NCBI GenBank assembly: GCA_934488615.1
Contig: CAKSSJ010000011.1
Span: forward strand, 1 to 62,411
Length of the DNA stretch: 62,411 nt
Source: an uncultured Eubacteriales bacterium
GTDB lineage: Bacteria > Bacillota > Clostridia > Oscillospirales > Acutalibacteraceae
Direction: 5' to 3'
The notes beneath the pieces are model-generated. The model was not told the DNA's origin. It was given only the letters and a program-made list of their open reading frames with translations, and searched no databases. The translations under genes were made by a program, and so were the position numbers. Numbering within the stretch: the first letter of the stretch is position 1; every line of letters begins with the position of its first letter. Below, one piece after another: positions 14,652-21,762 of this stretch.

Positions 14652-17150
14652 TTATTTTTTAACCTTTACGTTCTGCGAAAGCTTTGTAGCCTCAGTGTAC
14701 TTCTTGAAGAAGAGCATGTAGATCATGCCAACGAGGATAGCTGCCGCAACGATGATGCCGATAACGTTTGCCTTGCCGACAAAGATGTTACCGAACTGTG
14801 TTACCATGAGAGCGATGCAGTATGCAAAGCCGCACTGATAAGCGATTGCGAACCATGTCCACTTAGCGTTGTTCATCTCACGCTTGATAGCACCGATTGC
14901 CGCGAAGCAGGGAGCGCAAAGAAGGTTGAATACGAGGAATGAGTATGCTGTGATACCTGTGAAGGCTGCCGCGATGTTGCTGTAAACAGTTCCGTCTCCG
15001 CCGCCGTAGAGGATACCGAGTGTACCGACGATGTTCTCCTTTGCAACAAGACCTGTGATTGACGCAACAGCTGCCTGCCAGTTGCCCCAGCCGAGAGGTC
15101 TGAAGATTACAGCGATTACGCTGCCGATCTTAGCAAGGATCGAGGAGTCGATTTCTTCCTCAGAAAGCATTCTGAAGGTTCCGTCGATAACACCGAAGTA
15201 TGTTGTGAACCAAACAAAGATCGTTGAAAGAAGGATGATCGTACCTGCCTTCTTGATGAAGGACCAGCCGCGCTCCCATGTTGAACGGAGAACGTTTGAA
15301 GCTGTCGGCCAGTGGTAAGCGGGAAGCTCCATAACGAACGGAGCAGGATCGCCCGAGAAGATCTTTGTCTTTTTAAGCATGATACCCGAAACGATGATTG
15401 CGAGCATACCGATGAAGTAAGCCGAAGTTGAAACAATAGCCGAGCCTCCGAAGAGTGCGCCTGCGATCATTCCGATGAACGGAACCTTAGCCGAGCAGGG
15501 AATGAATGTTGTTGTCATGATCGTCATACGGCGGTCACGTTCGTTCTCGATGGTTCTTGAAGCCATGATACCCGGAACGCCGCAGCCTGTACCGATAAGC
15601 ATCGGGATGAAGGATTTACCTGAAAGACCGAACTTTCTAAAGATACGGTCAAGAACGAAGGCAATACGTGACATATATCCGCAGCCCTCAAGGAATGCAA
15701 GGAGAAGGAAGAGAACGAGCATCTGAGGAACGAAGCCGAGAACCGCGCCGACACCGGCTACGATACCGTCAAGGATAAGTCCCTGGAGCCAATCTGCAAC
15801 ATTGCTGTTCTCAAAAGCGTTTCCGATGAGTGTCGGGATACCCGGAACCCATACGCCGTAGTCAGCCGGATTGGGCTCGTCAAAGCCGTTTTCGCTGAGG
15901 TAATTAACAGCCTCGAGATAAGTCATGCCGATTGTTGAATCTTTATCGGCATTTGACGGGATCTCGCTGTAGTAAGCTGTCATGTCGTTGATAGCGAGTG
16001 TTTCCTCGTCCTCAACGCCGATAACTGCCGACTGCTTGTCAGTCTTGAAGCTCTTGAGCTCTGCAACTGTCTTGTCTGCGTCGAAGTCGTCTGCTTCTGT
16101 GTCGAAATCAACGAATGCCTGAGCGGCTTCCGTTGCATTTGTATAATCATCAGCCTTTTCGTTATAAGCGGATGAGCCGATTCCGAATAGGTGCCAGCCG
16201 TCGCCGAACACACCGTCATTCATCCAGTCTGTTGCGGGAGCGCCAACGCCGACCATTGCGATCCAATAAACAAGGAACATGATAACGGCGAAGATCGGAA
16301 GTCCGAGCCAACGGTTTGTAACAATACGGTCGATCTTATCCGATGTTGAGAGCTTACCGACATTCTTTTTCTTGTAGCAAGCCTTGATTATTGAGGATAT
16401 GTAGATATATCTCTCATTTGTGATGATGGACTCTGCGTCATCGTCCATCTCTTTCTCAGCCGCCTTGATATCGTTCTCGATATGATCCATAACAGCCTTG
16501 TCTATGCTGAGATTTCCGAGAACCTTGTCATCACGCTCGAAAATCTTGATGGCGTACCATCTCTGTTGCTCCTCGGGCATGTTGTGAACAGCGGCTTCCT
16601 CGATATGAGCGATAGCGTGCTCAACACAGCCTGAGAAGGTGTGCATCGGAACGGTCTTGCCGTTCTTTGCGGCGTCGATAGCTGCTTCCGCCGCCTCGTG
16701 GATTCCTGTTCCCTTAAGGGCGGAAATCTCAACTACCTTGCAACCGAGCTGACGTGAAAGCTCCTGAATATTGATCTTGTCGCCGTTCTTCTTAACGACG
16801 TCGATCATGTTGATTGCAACTACAACAGGGATTCCGAGCTCTGTAAGCTGGGTTGTAAGATAAAGGTTTCTCTCAAGGTTCGTACCGTCGATGATGTTAA
16901 GAATTGCATCGGGGCGCTCGCCGATAAGATAATTTCTTGCAACAACCTCCTCCAAGGTGTACGGAGAAAGCGAATAAATACCCGGAAGGTCGGTGATGAT
17001 AACGCCGTCATGCTTCTTGAGCTTACCTTCCTTTTTCTCAACCGTAACGCCGGGCCAGTTACCAACGTACTGGTTTGAACCGGTCAGCGCATTGAACAAC
17101 GTGGTTTTACCGCAGTTCGGGTTACCCGCAAGGGCAATACGTAAATTCAT
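14652..17150 (-). CDS. feoB: Ferrous iron transport protein B with an extra extracytoplasmic insertion
   Basis: This 832-residue protein has an N-terminal GTPase domain (G1 GNPNCGKTT, G3 DLPGIYSLSP, G4 NMID), a helical spacer, and a C-terminal transporter domain with Gate-type motifs (FIPMLIGTGCGVPGIMASRT and FIPCSAKVPFIGMI). It moves Fe2+ into the cell. It is longer than usual: between the first and second transmembrane helices (about residues 310-445) lies an acidic, soluble-looking insertion of roughly 130 residues. The start at 17150 follows GAGAGG. It is the third gene of the feoA-feoA-feoB operon under a regulated promoter. Confidence 0.97.
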   Translation of the reverse strand: MNLRIALAGNPNCGKTTLFNALTGSNQYVGNWPGVTVEKKEGKLKKHDGVIITDLPGIYSLSPYTLEEVVARNYLIGERPDAILNIIDGTNLERNLYLTTQLTELGIPVVVAINMIDVVKKNGDKINIQELSRQLGCKVVEISALKGTGIHEAAEAAIDAAKNGKTVPMHTFSGCVEHAIAHIEEAAVHNMPEEQQRWYAIKIFERDDKVLGNLSIDKAVMDHIENDIKAAEKEMDDDAESIITNERYIYISSIIKACYKKKNVGKLSTSDKIDRIVTNRWLGLPIFAVIMFLVYWIAMVGVGAPATDWMNDGVFGDGWHLFGIGSSAYNEKADDYTNATEAAQAFVDFDTEADDFDADKTVAELKSFKTDKQSAVIGVEDEETLAINDMTAYYSEIPSNADKDSTIGMTYLEAVNYLSENGFDEPNPADYGVWVPGIPTLIGNAFENSNVADWLQGLILDGIVAGVGAVLGFVPQMLVLFLLLAFLEGCGYMSRIAFVLDRIFRKFGLSGKSFIPMLIGTGCGVPGIMASRTIENERDRRMTIMTTTFIPCSAKVPFIGMIAGALFGGSAIVSTSAYFIGMLAIIVSGIMLKKTKIFSGDPAPFVMELPAYHWPTASNVLRSTWERGWSFIKKAGTIILLSTIFVWFTTYFGVIDGTFRMLSEEEIDSSILAKIGSVIAVIFRPLGWGNWQAAVASITGLVAKENIVGTLGILYGGGDGTVYSNIAAAFTGITAYSFLVFNLLCAPCFAAIGAIKREMNNAKWTWFAIAYQCGFAYCIALMVTQFGNIFVGKANVIGIIVAAAILVGMIYMLFFKKYTEATKLSQNVKVKK

Positions 17151-17169
17151 ACCAAATTCCTCTCTTTCA

Positions 17170-17185
17170 ATTAGCTTGTGCTAAT
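17170..17185. promoter_or_regulatory. Putative iron operator, site d (between feoB and feoA)
   Basis: ATTAG-N6-CTAAT, an inverted repeat matching the pattern seen three times upstream of the operon. It lies 20 bases before the feoB start, inside the transcript, so it may allow regulation of feoB alone. Confidence 0.5.
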
Positions 17186-17228
17186 CGTGATTTCTAAAAA
17201 ATAGGGGTTTGTCCCCCTTTTTGTTGAA

Positions 17229-17450
17229 TTACTCAACCTCAATCATTTCCGCATCAGCTTTTCTGAGTGAAAGCTCATAGCCGCGGACATTGACTTCAAC
17301 AGGATCTCCGAGCGGAGCAACCTTACGGATATAAACCTCAACGCCTCTGGTGATGCCCATGTCCATGATTCTGCGCTTAACTGCGCCCTCGCCGTGGAGC
17401 TTGACAACCTTGACTGTTGAGCCAACCTTTGCTTCCTTTAAAGTTTTCAT
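17229..17450 (-). CDS. feoA: Ferrous iron transport protein A
   Basis: This small cytosolic protein of about 73 residues has the SH3-like FeoA fold: VGSTVKVVKL at the start, MDMGITRGVEVYIRKVAPLGDPVEV and a final RGYELSLRKADAEMIEVE. FeoA binds and modulates the FeoB GTPase-permease. The ATG at 17450 is 8-9 bases after AAGGAGG; an ATG nine bases earlier touches the ribosome site, so I rejected it. It lies between the other feoA-like gene and feoB. Two separate FeoA proteins in one operon are common in Clostridia. Confidence 0.95.
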   Translation of the reverse strand: MKTLKEAKVGSTVKVVKLHGEGAVKRRIMDMGITRGVEVYIRKVAPLGDPVEVNVRGYELSLRKADAEMIEVE

Positions 17451-17514
17451 CTGCCTCATCCTCCTTAATATTCTACAGATTATTTGAAATACCTTTTCGG
17501 TATTTGATTACGAC

Positions 17515-17727
17515 TCAGATCATTATTTTTCTTGCCATCTCTTCGCTGATGGCAACTCTTGCCTCTTTCACGTTGACGATAACGTTACCGCCGAGCGTGT
17601 TAATGACCATTACGTTTCCTCCGACGATAAATCCGAGGTTTTCAAGATGTTTCTTGACTTCGGGGCTTCCGCCGATTTTTTTGATGGTGTTCATTTCACC
17701 TACATCTGCAAGTGCCAAAGGCATCAT
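17515..17727 (-). CDS. feoA: Second FeoA-family protein
   Basis: A 70-residue FeoA-domain protein, first gene of the operon. It contains LADVGEMNTIKKIGGSPEVK, HLENLGFIVGGNVMVINTLGG and VKEARVAISEEMARKIMI, which is the FeoA fold with a shorter beta sheet than its neighbour. It would be another regulatory subunit for FeoB. The ATG at 17727 follows GAGGGATTAGCT. A GTTAG-N6-CTAAC site (17750-17765) lies directly upstream of the ribosome site. Confidence 0.93.
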   Translation of the reverse strand: MMPLALADVGEMNTIKKIGGSPEVKKHLENLGFIVGGNVMVINTLGGNVIVNVKEARVAISEEMARKIMI

Positions 17728-17749
17728 AGCTAATCCCTCACTTTCTTTG

Positions 17750-17765
17750 GTTAGTGTTGACTAAC
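17750..17765. promoter_or_regulatory. Putative iron operator, site a
   Basis: GTTAG-TGTTGA-CTAAC, extended to GGTTAGT/ACTAACC. It lies in the feo leader, just before the ribosome site of the first feoA. Confidence 0.65.
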
Positions 17766-17782
17766 CGCAGACCTTAAATAAG

Positions 17783-17798
17783 GTTAGCTCTCGCTAAC
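17783..17798. promoter_or_regulatory. Putative iron operator, site b
   Basis: GTTAG-CTCTCG-CTAAC, immediately downstream of the feo -10 box and therefore over the transcription start, a classic repressor position. Confidence 0.7.
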
Positions 17799-17805
17799 TA
17801 AAAAT

Positions 17806-17834
17806 ATATTATCGCCAAAAGGCAAAAATGTCAA
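17806..17834 (-). promoter_or_regulatory. Promoter of the feo operon
   Basis: Minus strand TTGACA, 17 bases, TAATAT; strong vegetative promoter. Confidence 0.8.
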
Positions 17835-17889
17835 TATAAAAATGAATTTTTTTGGACTTTGCGACGATATTTGTCAGTATGAACAAACG

Positions 17890-17905
17890 GTTAGCCTAAC
17901 CTAAC
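17890..17905. promoter_or_regulatory. Putative iron operator, site c (DtxR-box-like)
   Basis: GTTAG-CCTAAC-CTAAC; the surrounding 19 bases AACGGTTAGCCTAACCTAA match the known DtxR/IdeR consensus at 16 positions. It lies between the divergent feo and dtxR-family promoters. Confidence 0.7.
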
Positions 17906-17959
17906 TCAAATACTATTTATTTTGTGTATTCGGAATAAGAAAGATAATTTCAACTTCGC

Positions 17960-17988
17960 TTGAAATTGAAAAACAATTGTGGTATAAT
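17960..17988 (+). promoter_or_regulatory. Promoter of the DtxR-family regulator
   Basis: TTGAAA, 17 bases, TATAAT, 30 bases before the start codon. Confidence 0.75.
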
Positions 17989-18017
17989 ATTAACAATGTA
18001 ATTTTGGAGGCTTTACT

Positions 18018-18395
18018 ATGCATTTACAGGAATCCGGAGAGATGTATCTCGAAACTATATATATTCTTTCAAAGAAAAGCAGTGCCGTCAGGTCGCTTGA
18101 CGTTGCCGAATATATGGGCTTTTCAAAGCCGAGCGTGTGCCGTGCAGTCGGACTGCTCAAAAGCGGCAACTATATCGTTGTTGACAAGGACGGCTATATA
18201 ACCCTGACTGCCGACGGACTTTATGTCGCGAAAAAAATCTATGAACGCCATACGGTTCTCTCCGAGGCACTTATCCGACTCGGCGTTGACCCGAAGGTTG
18301 CGGCGGACGATGCATGCAAAATCGAGCACGACCTCAGCGACGAAACCTTTGCCGCGATCAAGGCGCATTTTTCAAAAGGAAAGAAAAGCAAATAA
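18018..18395 (+). CDS. DtxR/MntR-family metal-dependent transcriptional regulator
   Basis: This 125-residue protein has an N-terminal winged helix-turn-helix (LDVAEYMGFSKPSVCRAVG, then GYITLTADG) and a dimerisation/metal-binding helix region with ERHTVLSEALIRLGVD and CKIEHDLSDET. It has the family's metal ligands (E and H in the last motifs) and, like MntR, lacks the C-terminal SH3 domain. With metal bound it should repress genes that carry its box. It diverges from the feo operon, and four similar inverted repeats lie around that operon, so iron-dependent repression of feo is the natural reading. Mn2+ sensing is the alternative. The start follows TTGGAGG. Confidence 0.9.
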   Translation: MHLQESGEMYLETIYILSKKSSAVRSLDVAEYMGFSKPSVCRAVGLLKSGNYIVVDKDGYITLTADGLYVAKKIYERHTVLSEALIRLGVDPKVAADDACKIEHDLSDETFAAIKAHFSKGKKSK

Positions 18396-18433
18396 CGGTT
18401 CGCCACACTTTCACAGTTCCCAAACAAAATAAC

Positions 18434-18480
18434 AAGCCGTAATTCATCGCTCAAAAAAGAGCACGGATTACGGCTTTTTT
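18434..18480 (+). terminator. Terminator of the DtxR-family gene
   Basis: AAGCCGTAAT ... ATTACGGCTT with an inner GCTC/GAGC stem, then a T-run. Confidence 0.85.
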
Positions 18481-18563
18481 ATTATATTTTATGCGCCTCA
18501 CGTTTTTCCTTTCAAATTTATCGAAACCTGTAATACTCTTCGCGTTTTCACATAAAATAAAAA

Positions 18564-18627
18564 GAGGTTCATAAGAACCTCAAAAAAAGAAAAACCACAC
18601 AAGCCGTACGCCCATAGGCTTGTGTGG
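18564..18627 (-). terminator. Tandem terminators after the cohesin-like gene
   Basis: Minus strand: CCACACAAGCC/GGCTTGTGTGG hairpin (18595-18627) plus TTTTTC, then a second hairpin GAGGTTC/GAACCTC (18564-18581) plus T-run. Confidence 0.8.
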
Positions 18628-18681
18628 GGGCGTTTAGAATTCCTGTAAGGATTTATCCGGAATAAATCCTAAATTCTTAAA

Positions 18682-19653
18682 TTAGTCTTCCTTCTTGCGA
18701 AGTGCAACTACTGCTGCACCGCTGATAGCAAGGAGTGCAACTACTGCTGCTGAAGCAGTGAGACGGTCACCTGTCTCGGGGTTTACAACATCACCTGTTG
18801 TAGAAGCTGCTGTTGTTGTGTCGTCTGCGGGAGTAGTTGTAACAACATCGTCGCCGGCTGTCTTGGTGGTTGTTGTAACATCGTCAGCCTTCTTGGTTGT
18901 CGTTGTAACATCGTCAGCCTTTTTGGTTGTCGTTGTCGGATCGTCAGCCTTTTTGGTTGTCGTTGTTGTGGGATCGTCAGCCTTCTTGGTTGTCGTCGTT
19001 GTCGGATCGTCAGCCTTCTTGGTTGTCGTCGTTGTCGGATCGTCAGCCTTCTTGGTTGTCGTTGTTGTAGGATCGTCAGCCTTCTTGGTTGTCGTTGTGG
19101 TGGTTGTCGGTGCTACCGGAGCCGGAATCTGGTTGTCCAGAGTCGGGGTAACAGCCTTGTTGTCACCGTCTACAACGCCGTCAAATTCAACAACGATGTC
19201 GCTTGAGTCGATCTTTGCCTTCGCAGAAGCTGTCTTTGTGAAAGTAAAGGTGAGGAAAGCGCCCTTTGTTGAATAAGCTGCAGTTGAAATGAATGCAGCC
19301 TTACCTGTAGCGGCATTGATGGAAATCATCGGCGGAACCTGATCGTTCTCGTGCTCATTGTAGAAATCTCTGTAGTTCTGAGTTCTGTCAATGGACTTAA
19401 CGGTCAAGCCTGTGCTCTTATCGGGGCTGTTCCAGTCTGAAGCGTTTACGAGAACGCCGCAGCTTGTGATACTGCCGTCTTCGAGATTAAGCGAAAGCGT
19501 TACAGAATCCTTAGTTTCCGATACAACGCTGATTGAGAACTTCGGAGTTGAAGCAGCGAAAGCGGAAACAAGCATTGCAACTGTTACGCCGACTACCAAA
19601 GAAACGGAAAGAACAACTGACAGGATCTTTGCAATCTTATTCATTGTAATCAC
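18682..19653 (-). CDS. Sortase-type surface protein with a cohesin-like domain and Thr-rich repeats
   Basis: About 323 residues. It has a signal peptide (ending SAFAA), then a beta-rich domain of about 140 residues with cohesin-like features (ISVVSETKDSVTLSLNLEDG; FLTFTFTKTASAKAKIDSSD; a VTPTLDNQ end). A proline/threonine linker contains seven KKADD units separated by runs of Thr (residues about 195-275). The C-terminus is a sorting signal: NPETGD, a hydrophobic helix and the charged tail LRKKED, so a sortase should anchor it to the wall. I use GTG at 19653 because AAGGAG lies six bases upstream; ATG at 19644 is the alternative. A dockerin gene lies upstream on the same strand. Confidence 0.78.
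   Translation of the reverse strand: MITMNKIAKILSVVLSVSLVVGVTVAMLVSAFAASTPKFSISVVSETKDSVTLSLNLEDGSITSCGVLVNASDWNSPDKSTGLTVKSIDRTQNYRDFYNEHENDQVPPMISINAATGKAAFISTAAYSTKGAFLTFTFTKTASAKAKIDSSDIVVEFDGVVDGDNKAVTPTLDNQIPAPVAPTTTTTTTKKADDPTTTTTKKADDPTTTTTKKADDPTTTTTKKADDPTTTTTKKADDPTTTTKKADDVTTTTKKADDVTTTTKTAGDDVVTTTPADDTTTAASTTGDVVNPETGDRLTASAAVVALLAISGAAVVALRKKED
18870..19110 (-). repeat. Tandem 30-33-bp coding repeat (KKADD-Thr units)
   Basis: Seven near-identical units of 10-11 codons each encode KKADD(P/V)TTTT(T). Repeats of this kind often vary in copy number and set the reach of the cohesin-like domain from the wall. Confidence 0.9.
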
Positions 19654-19746
19654 CAATTTCTCCTTCAAGTAAAATTTGCACATCGTGCATTGATTTATTA
19701 GACATTGCCGCCGATAGGCGAATAGGAGACAATGTTCTAAACTGAG

Positions 19747-20697
19747 TTAATAGCCGAAATCCGAATAGGTCGTGCGGGTTATGCCGACGGCTTTCATTTC
19801 GGCGAGAATACCGATCGTTGAGACCTTTGAATCGCTGTCGCAGGTCAAAACCCATTCGATACTCTTGAATTCCGAGGTAAAGGGATCAATTTCGCACCAA
19901 AGAATACAGTCCTTATAGGTGAAATCAAAGGCTTCAACCTTTGAGGTCGCACCGCCGACTTCGTTTTCTCCGACGACTTTTTCCTTCGCCTGTTCGTATG
20001 TGTCCTGACCGAGAGTTTTAACTATTGTACTGCTTTCGGTCGGATTTTTTTCGTCCTTGAAGCATAGGGTCATATGATAATTTCCGTCCTCGCTTCTCTC
20101 GCAGTAAACGCTTTTGAGCGCGGAGACGGAGGATATCCTTCCGATCATTCTGTCCCACGAAGCGTCGCTTTTCTGCTTGACGATCTTAACATATTTTTTA
20201 TTATAGCTGTTATCTTTTTTGAGCTGCTCCTCTGCTTCCCTGAGCATCGACTCGGAAACCAGAATACTTTTACTGCTGACCTTGACATCGTCAACGGAGC
20301 TTGAAACCAATTCCGACAGCGAATATGACGGGCGGAGCGTTTTAACCAATTCTATCGCCCTGTTATATGCTTCAACAGCCTCTTCGGCGTCAACCAGATT
20401 TTTCTTATCGGCATTGAAGCGATCCGTCAGACCAACCGTATATCGCAGAATTTCAAGCGCATCCGAAGCATTAACCCTTCCGTCGGCATTGACGTCGGCA
20501 AGGATCAACTGCTTTTCCGACAGCGAGGTTTTTCCGACGCAATAGGTCAGAACCTGCAAAGCGTCGGCGGCATTGACCGTCAGATCGCCGTTCAGATCGC
20601 CGTAAAGCCTGCCCTCGGCACTGCACGGCAGATAATAAGAAGCCGCAACAGCAAGGGAAAGAGCAGCGGATATCGCTTTTTTGGTAAAATTTTTCAT
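19747..20697 (-). CDS. Secreted protein with an N-terminal type I dockerin and an unknown C-terminal domain
   Basis: 316 residues. It has a signal peptide (residues 1-28), then a complete type I dockerin at residues 33-92 with two calcium-binding repeats: GDLNGDLTVNAADALQVL and ADVNADGRVNASDALEIL. The remaining 220 residues have a helical region with KAKE-like charge patterning and then an alternating beta-type region ending GITRTTYSDFGY; I recognise no family. By its dockerin it should dock onto a surface cohesin, for which the neighbouring protein at 18682 is the obvious candidate. The ATG at 20697 follows AAGGA. Its promoter at 20748-20776 is close to consensus. Confidence 0.88.
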   Translation of the reverse strand: MKNFTKKAISAALSLAVAASYYLPCSAEGRLYGDLNGDLTVNAADALQVLTYCVGKTSLSEKQLILADVNADGRVNASDALEILRYTVGLTDRFNADKKNLVDAEEAVEAYNRAIELVKTLRPSYSLSELVSSSVDDVKVSSKSILVSESMLREAEEQLKKDNSYNKKYVKIVKQKSDASWDRMIGRISSVSALKSVYCERSEDGNYHMTLCFKDEKNPTESSTIVKTLGQDTYEQAKEKVVGENEVGGATSKVEAFDFTYKDCILWCEIDPFTSEFKSIEWVLTCDSDSKVSTIGILAEMKAVGITRTTYSDFGY

Positions 20698-20747
20698 CTC
20701 TTCCATCCTTATCAAAAAACGCATAGACACTCATGCTATTTTTAAGA

Positions 20748-20776
20748 ATTATATAACAAACGTGACAAGATGTCAA
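20748..20776 (-). promoter_or_regulatory. Promoter of the minus-strand dockerin gene
   Basis: Minus strand TTGACA, 17 bases, TATAAT. Confidence 0.8.
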
Positions 20777-20823
20777 TAGCCAATTTATGCAAAAAGGCGG
20801 TCTTAAATTTGGAGCCGCCGTCG

Positions 20824-20852
20824 TTGACAATTTTGTTATTATAATGTATAAT
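20824..20852 (+). promoter_or_regulatory. Promoter of the plus-strand dockerin pair
   Basis: TTGACA, 17 bases, TATAAT, 33 bases before the start codon. It diverges from the promoter at 20748-20776. Confidence 0.8.
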
Positions 20853-20885
20853 ATATCTAACTATAATGAACTTGGAGGAAAGGAA

Positions 20886-21743
20886 ATGAAGAAAAGAACA
20901 TCAATATTCGCATTGCTCCTTGCGCTGATTATGGCTTTTTCATGTCTTGCCATACCCGCTTCGGCGCTGAATTCAACAGTGGTCAAGAAGCCCGACAACA
21001 CTACATTTTATCAGGGTGTTGACTGGATGTACTCAAAGGACGGAGAAATAATTCTGATGAAGGGCGGACTCAATATGTCGGGTGCCGTGCTTTCCTACAA
21101 CAATAAAACCGTTGAATATAAAAAGACAGCAACGGGTCCGAACATGTACGCGAAGTGCAATTCAGATGCGTGGCGCGCAGGAAAGAACGTTATCCGAATA
21201 TATTGTGACAGCTTTGACAGCGTCTATGCCCTTTGCGACGTTTATTTTGCCACGGTCAAAAAGATAAGCCTTGTCAGAGCGCCGAAAACAAAGCTTGTTG
21301 TCGGTCAGGAATGGAGCATGGGCATCAACAAGGATGTTGAAATGACGAAGTACGACCTCACGGGCACCGTTATCAGAGCGGAATATGACGATTCGGCGAT
21401 TCAGACCGTTTCGGCGCCCAACGCATGCCTCAACTGGTCGATTCCAGAGAACGAGGAAGTTATCATGCCGGGCGATCACACCCTTTACATCACCTTCTGC
21501 GGACAGAAAGCACCGTTCAGCGTTGTTTTCATCACGGAGACTAAGTTCTCCAAGGGCGATGTAAGCCTTGATGGCCGTATAAATGCATACGACGCGCTCA
21601 ACGTTCTTCAGAGCGCCACGGGACTGATCACCCTCAGCCCGACCCAGATCGGATTGGCTGATGTTGACGGCAATTCAAAAATCAATTCGGCAGACGCGCT
21701 GTTCATTCTTCAGTATATTGTCGGATTAAGAGAATCACTTTAA
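20886..21743 (+). CDS. Secreted protein with Ig-like domains and a C-terminal type I dockerin
   Basis: 285 residues. Signal peptide at 1-26 (ending IPASA). The middle 190 residues look like two beta-sandwich modules: an AVLSYNNKTVEYKK-type first module and a second with LVVGQEWSMGIN...YDLTGTVIRAEYDD...GDHTLYITFCGQ, which follows the bacterial Ig-like pattern. From residue 223 to the end is a complete dockerin with GDVSLDGRINAYDALNVL and ADVDGNSKINSADALFIL. No enzyme motif is visible, so an adhesive or structural role is plausible. The ATG at 20886 follows GGAGGAAAGG. The next dockerin gene begins 19 bases downstream in the same operon. Confidence 0.87.
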   Translation: MKKRTSIFALLLALIMAFSCLAIPASALNSTVVKKPDNTTFYQGVDWMYSKDGEIILMKGGLNMSGAVLSYNNKTVEYKKTATGPNMYAKCNSDAWRAGKNVIRIYCDSFDSVYALCDVYFATVKKISLVRAPKTKLVVGQEWSMGINKDVEMTKYDLTGTVIRAEYDDSAIQTVSAPNACLNWSIPENEEVIMPGDHTLYITFCGQKAPFSVVFITETKFSKGDVSLDGRINAYDALNVLQSATGLITLSPTQIGLADVDGNSKINSADALFILQYIVGLRESL

Positions 21744-21762
21744 TAAACAGGAGGACAACGAA

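Noticed and set aside
18695..19276. A 193-codon plus-strand frame rich in Val and Ser opposite the cohesin-like gene
   Set aside because: It is the antisense reading of the Thr/Lys repeat and adjoining regions and has no ribosome site.
20787..20885. N-terminal extension of the first plus-strand dockerin protein
   Set aside because: It overlaps the promoter; the true start has a signal peptide and GGAGG site.
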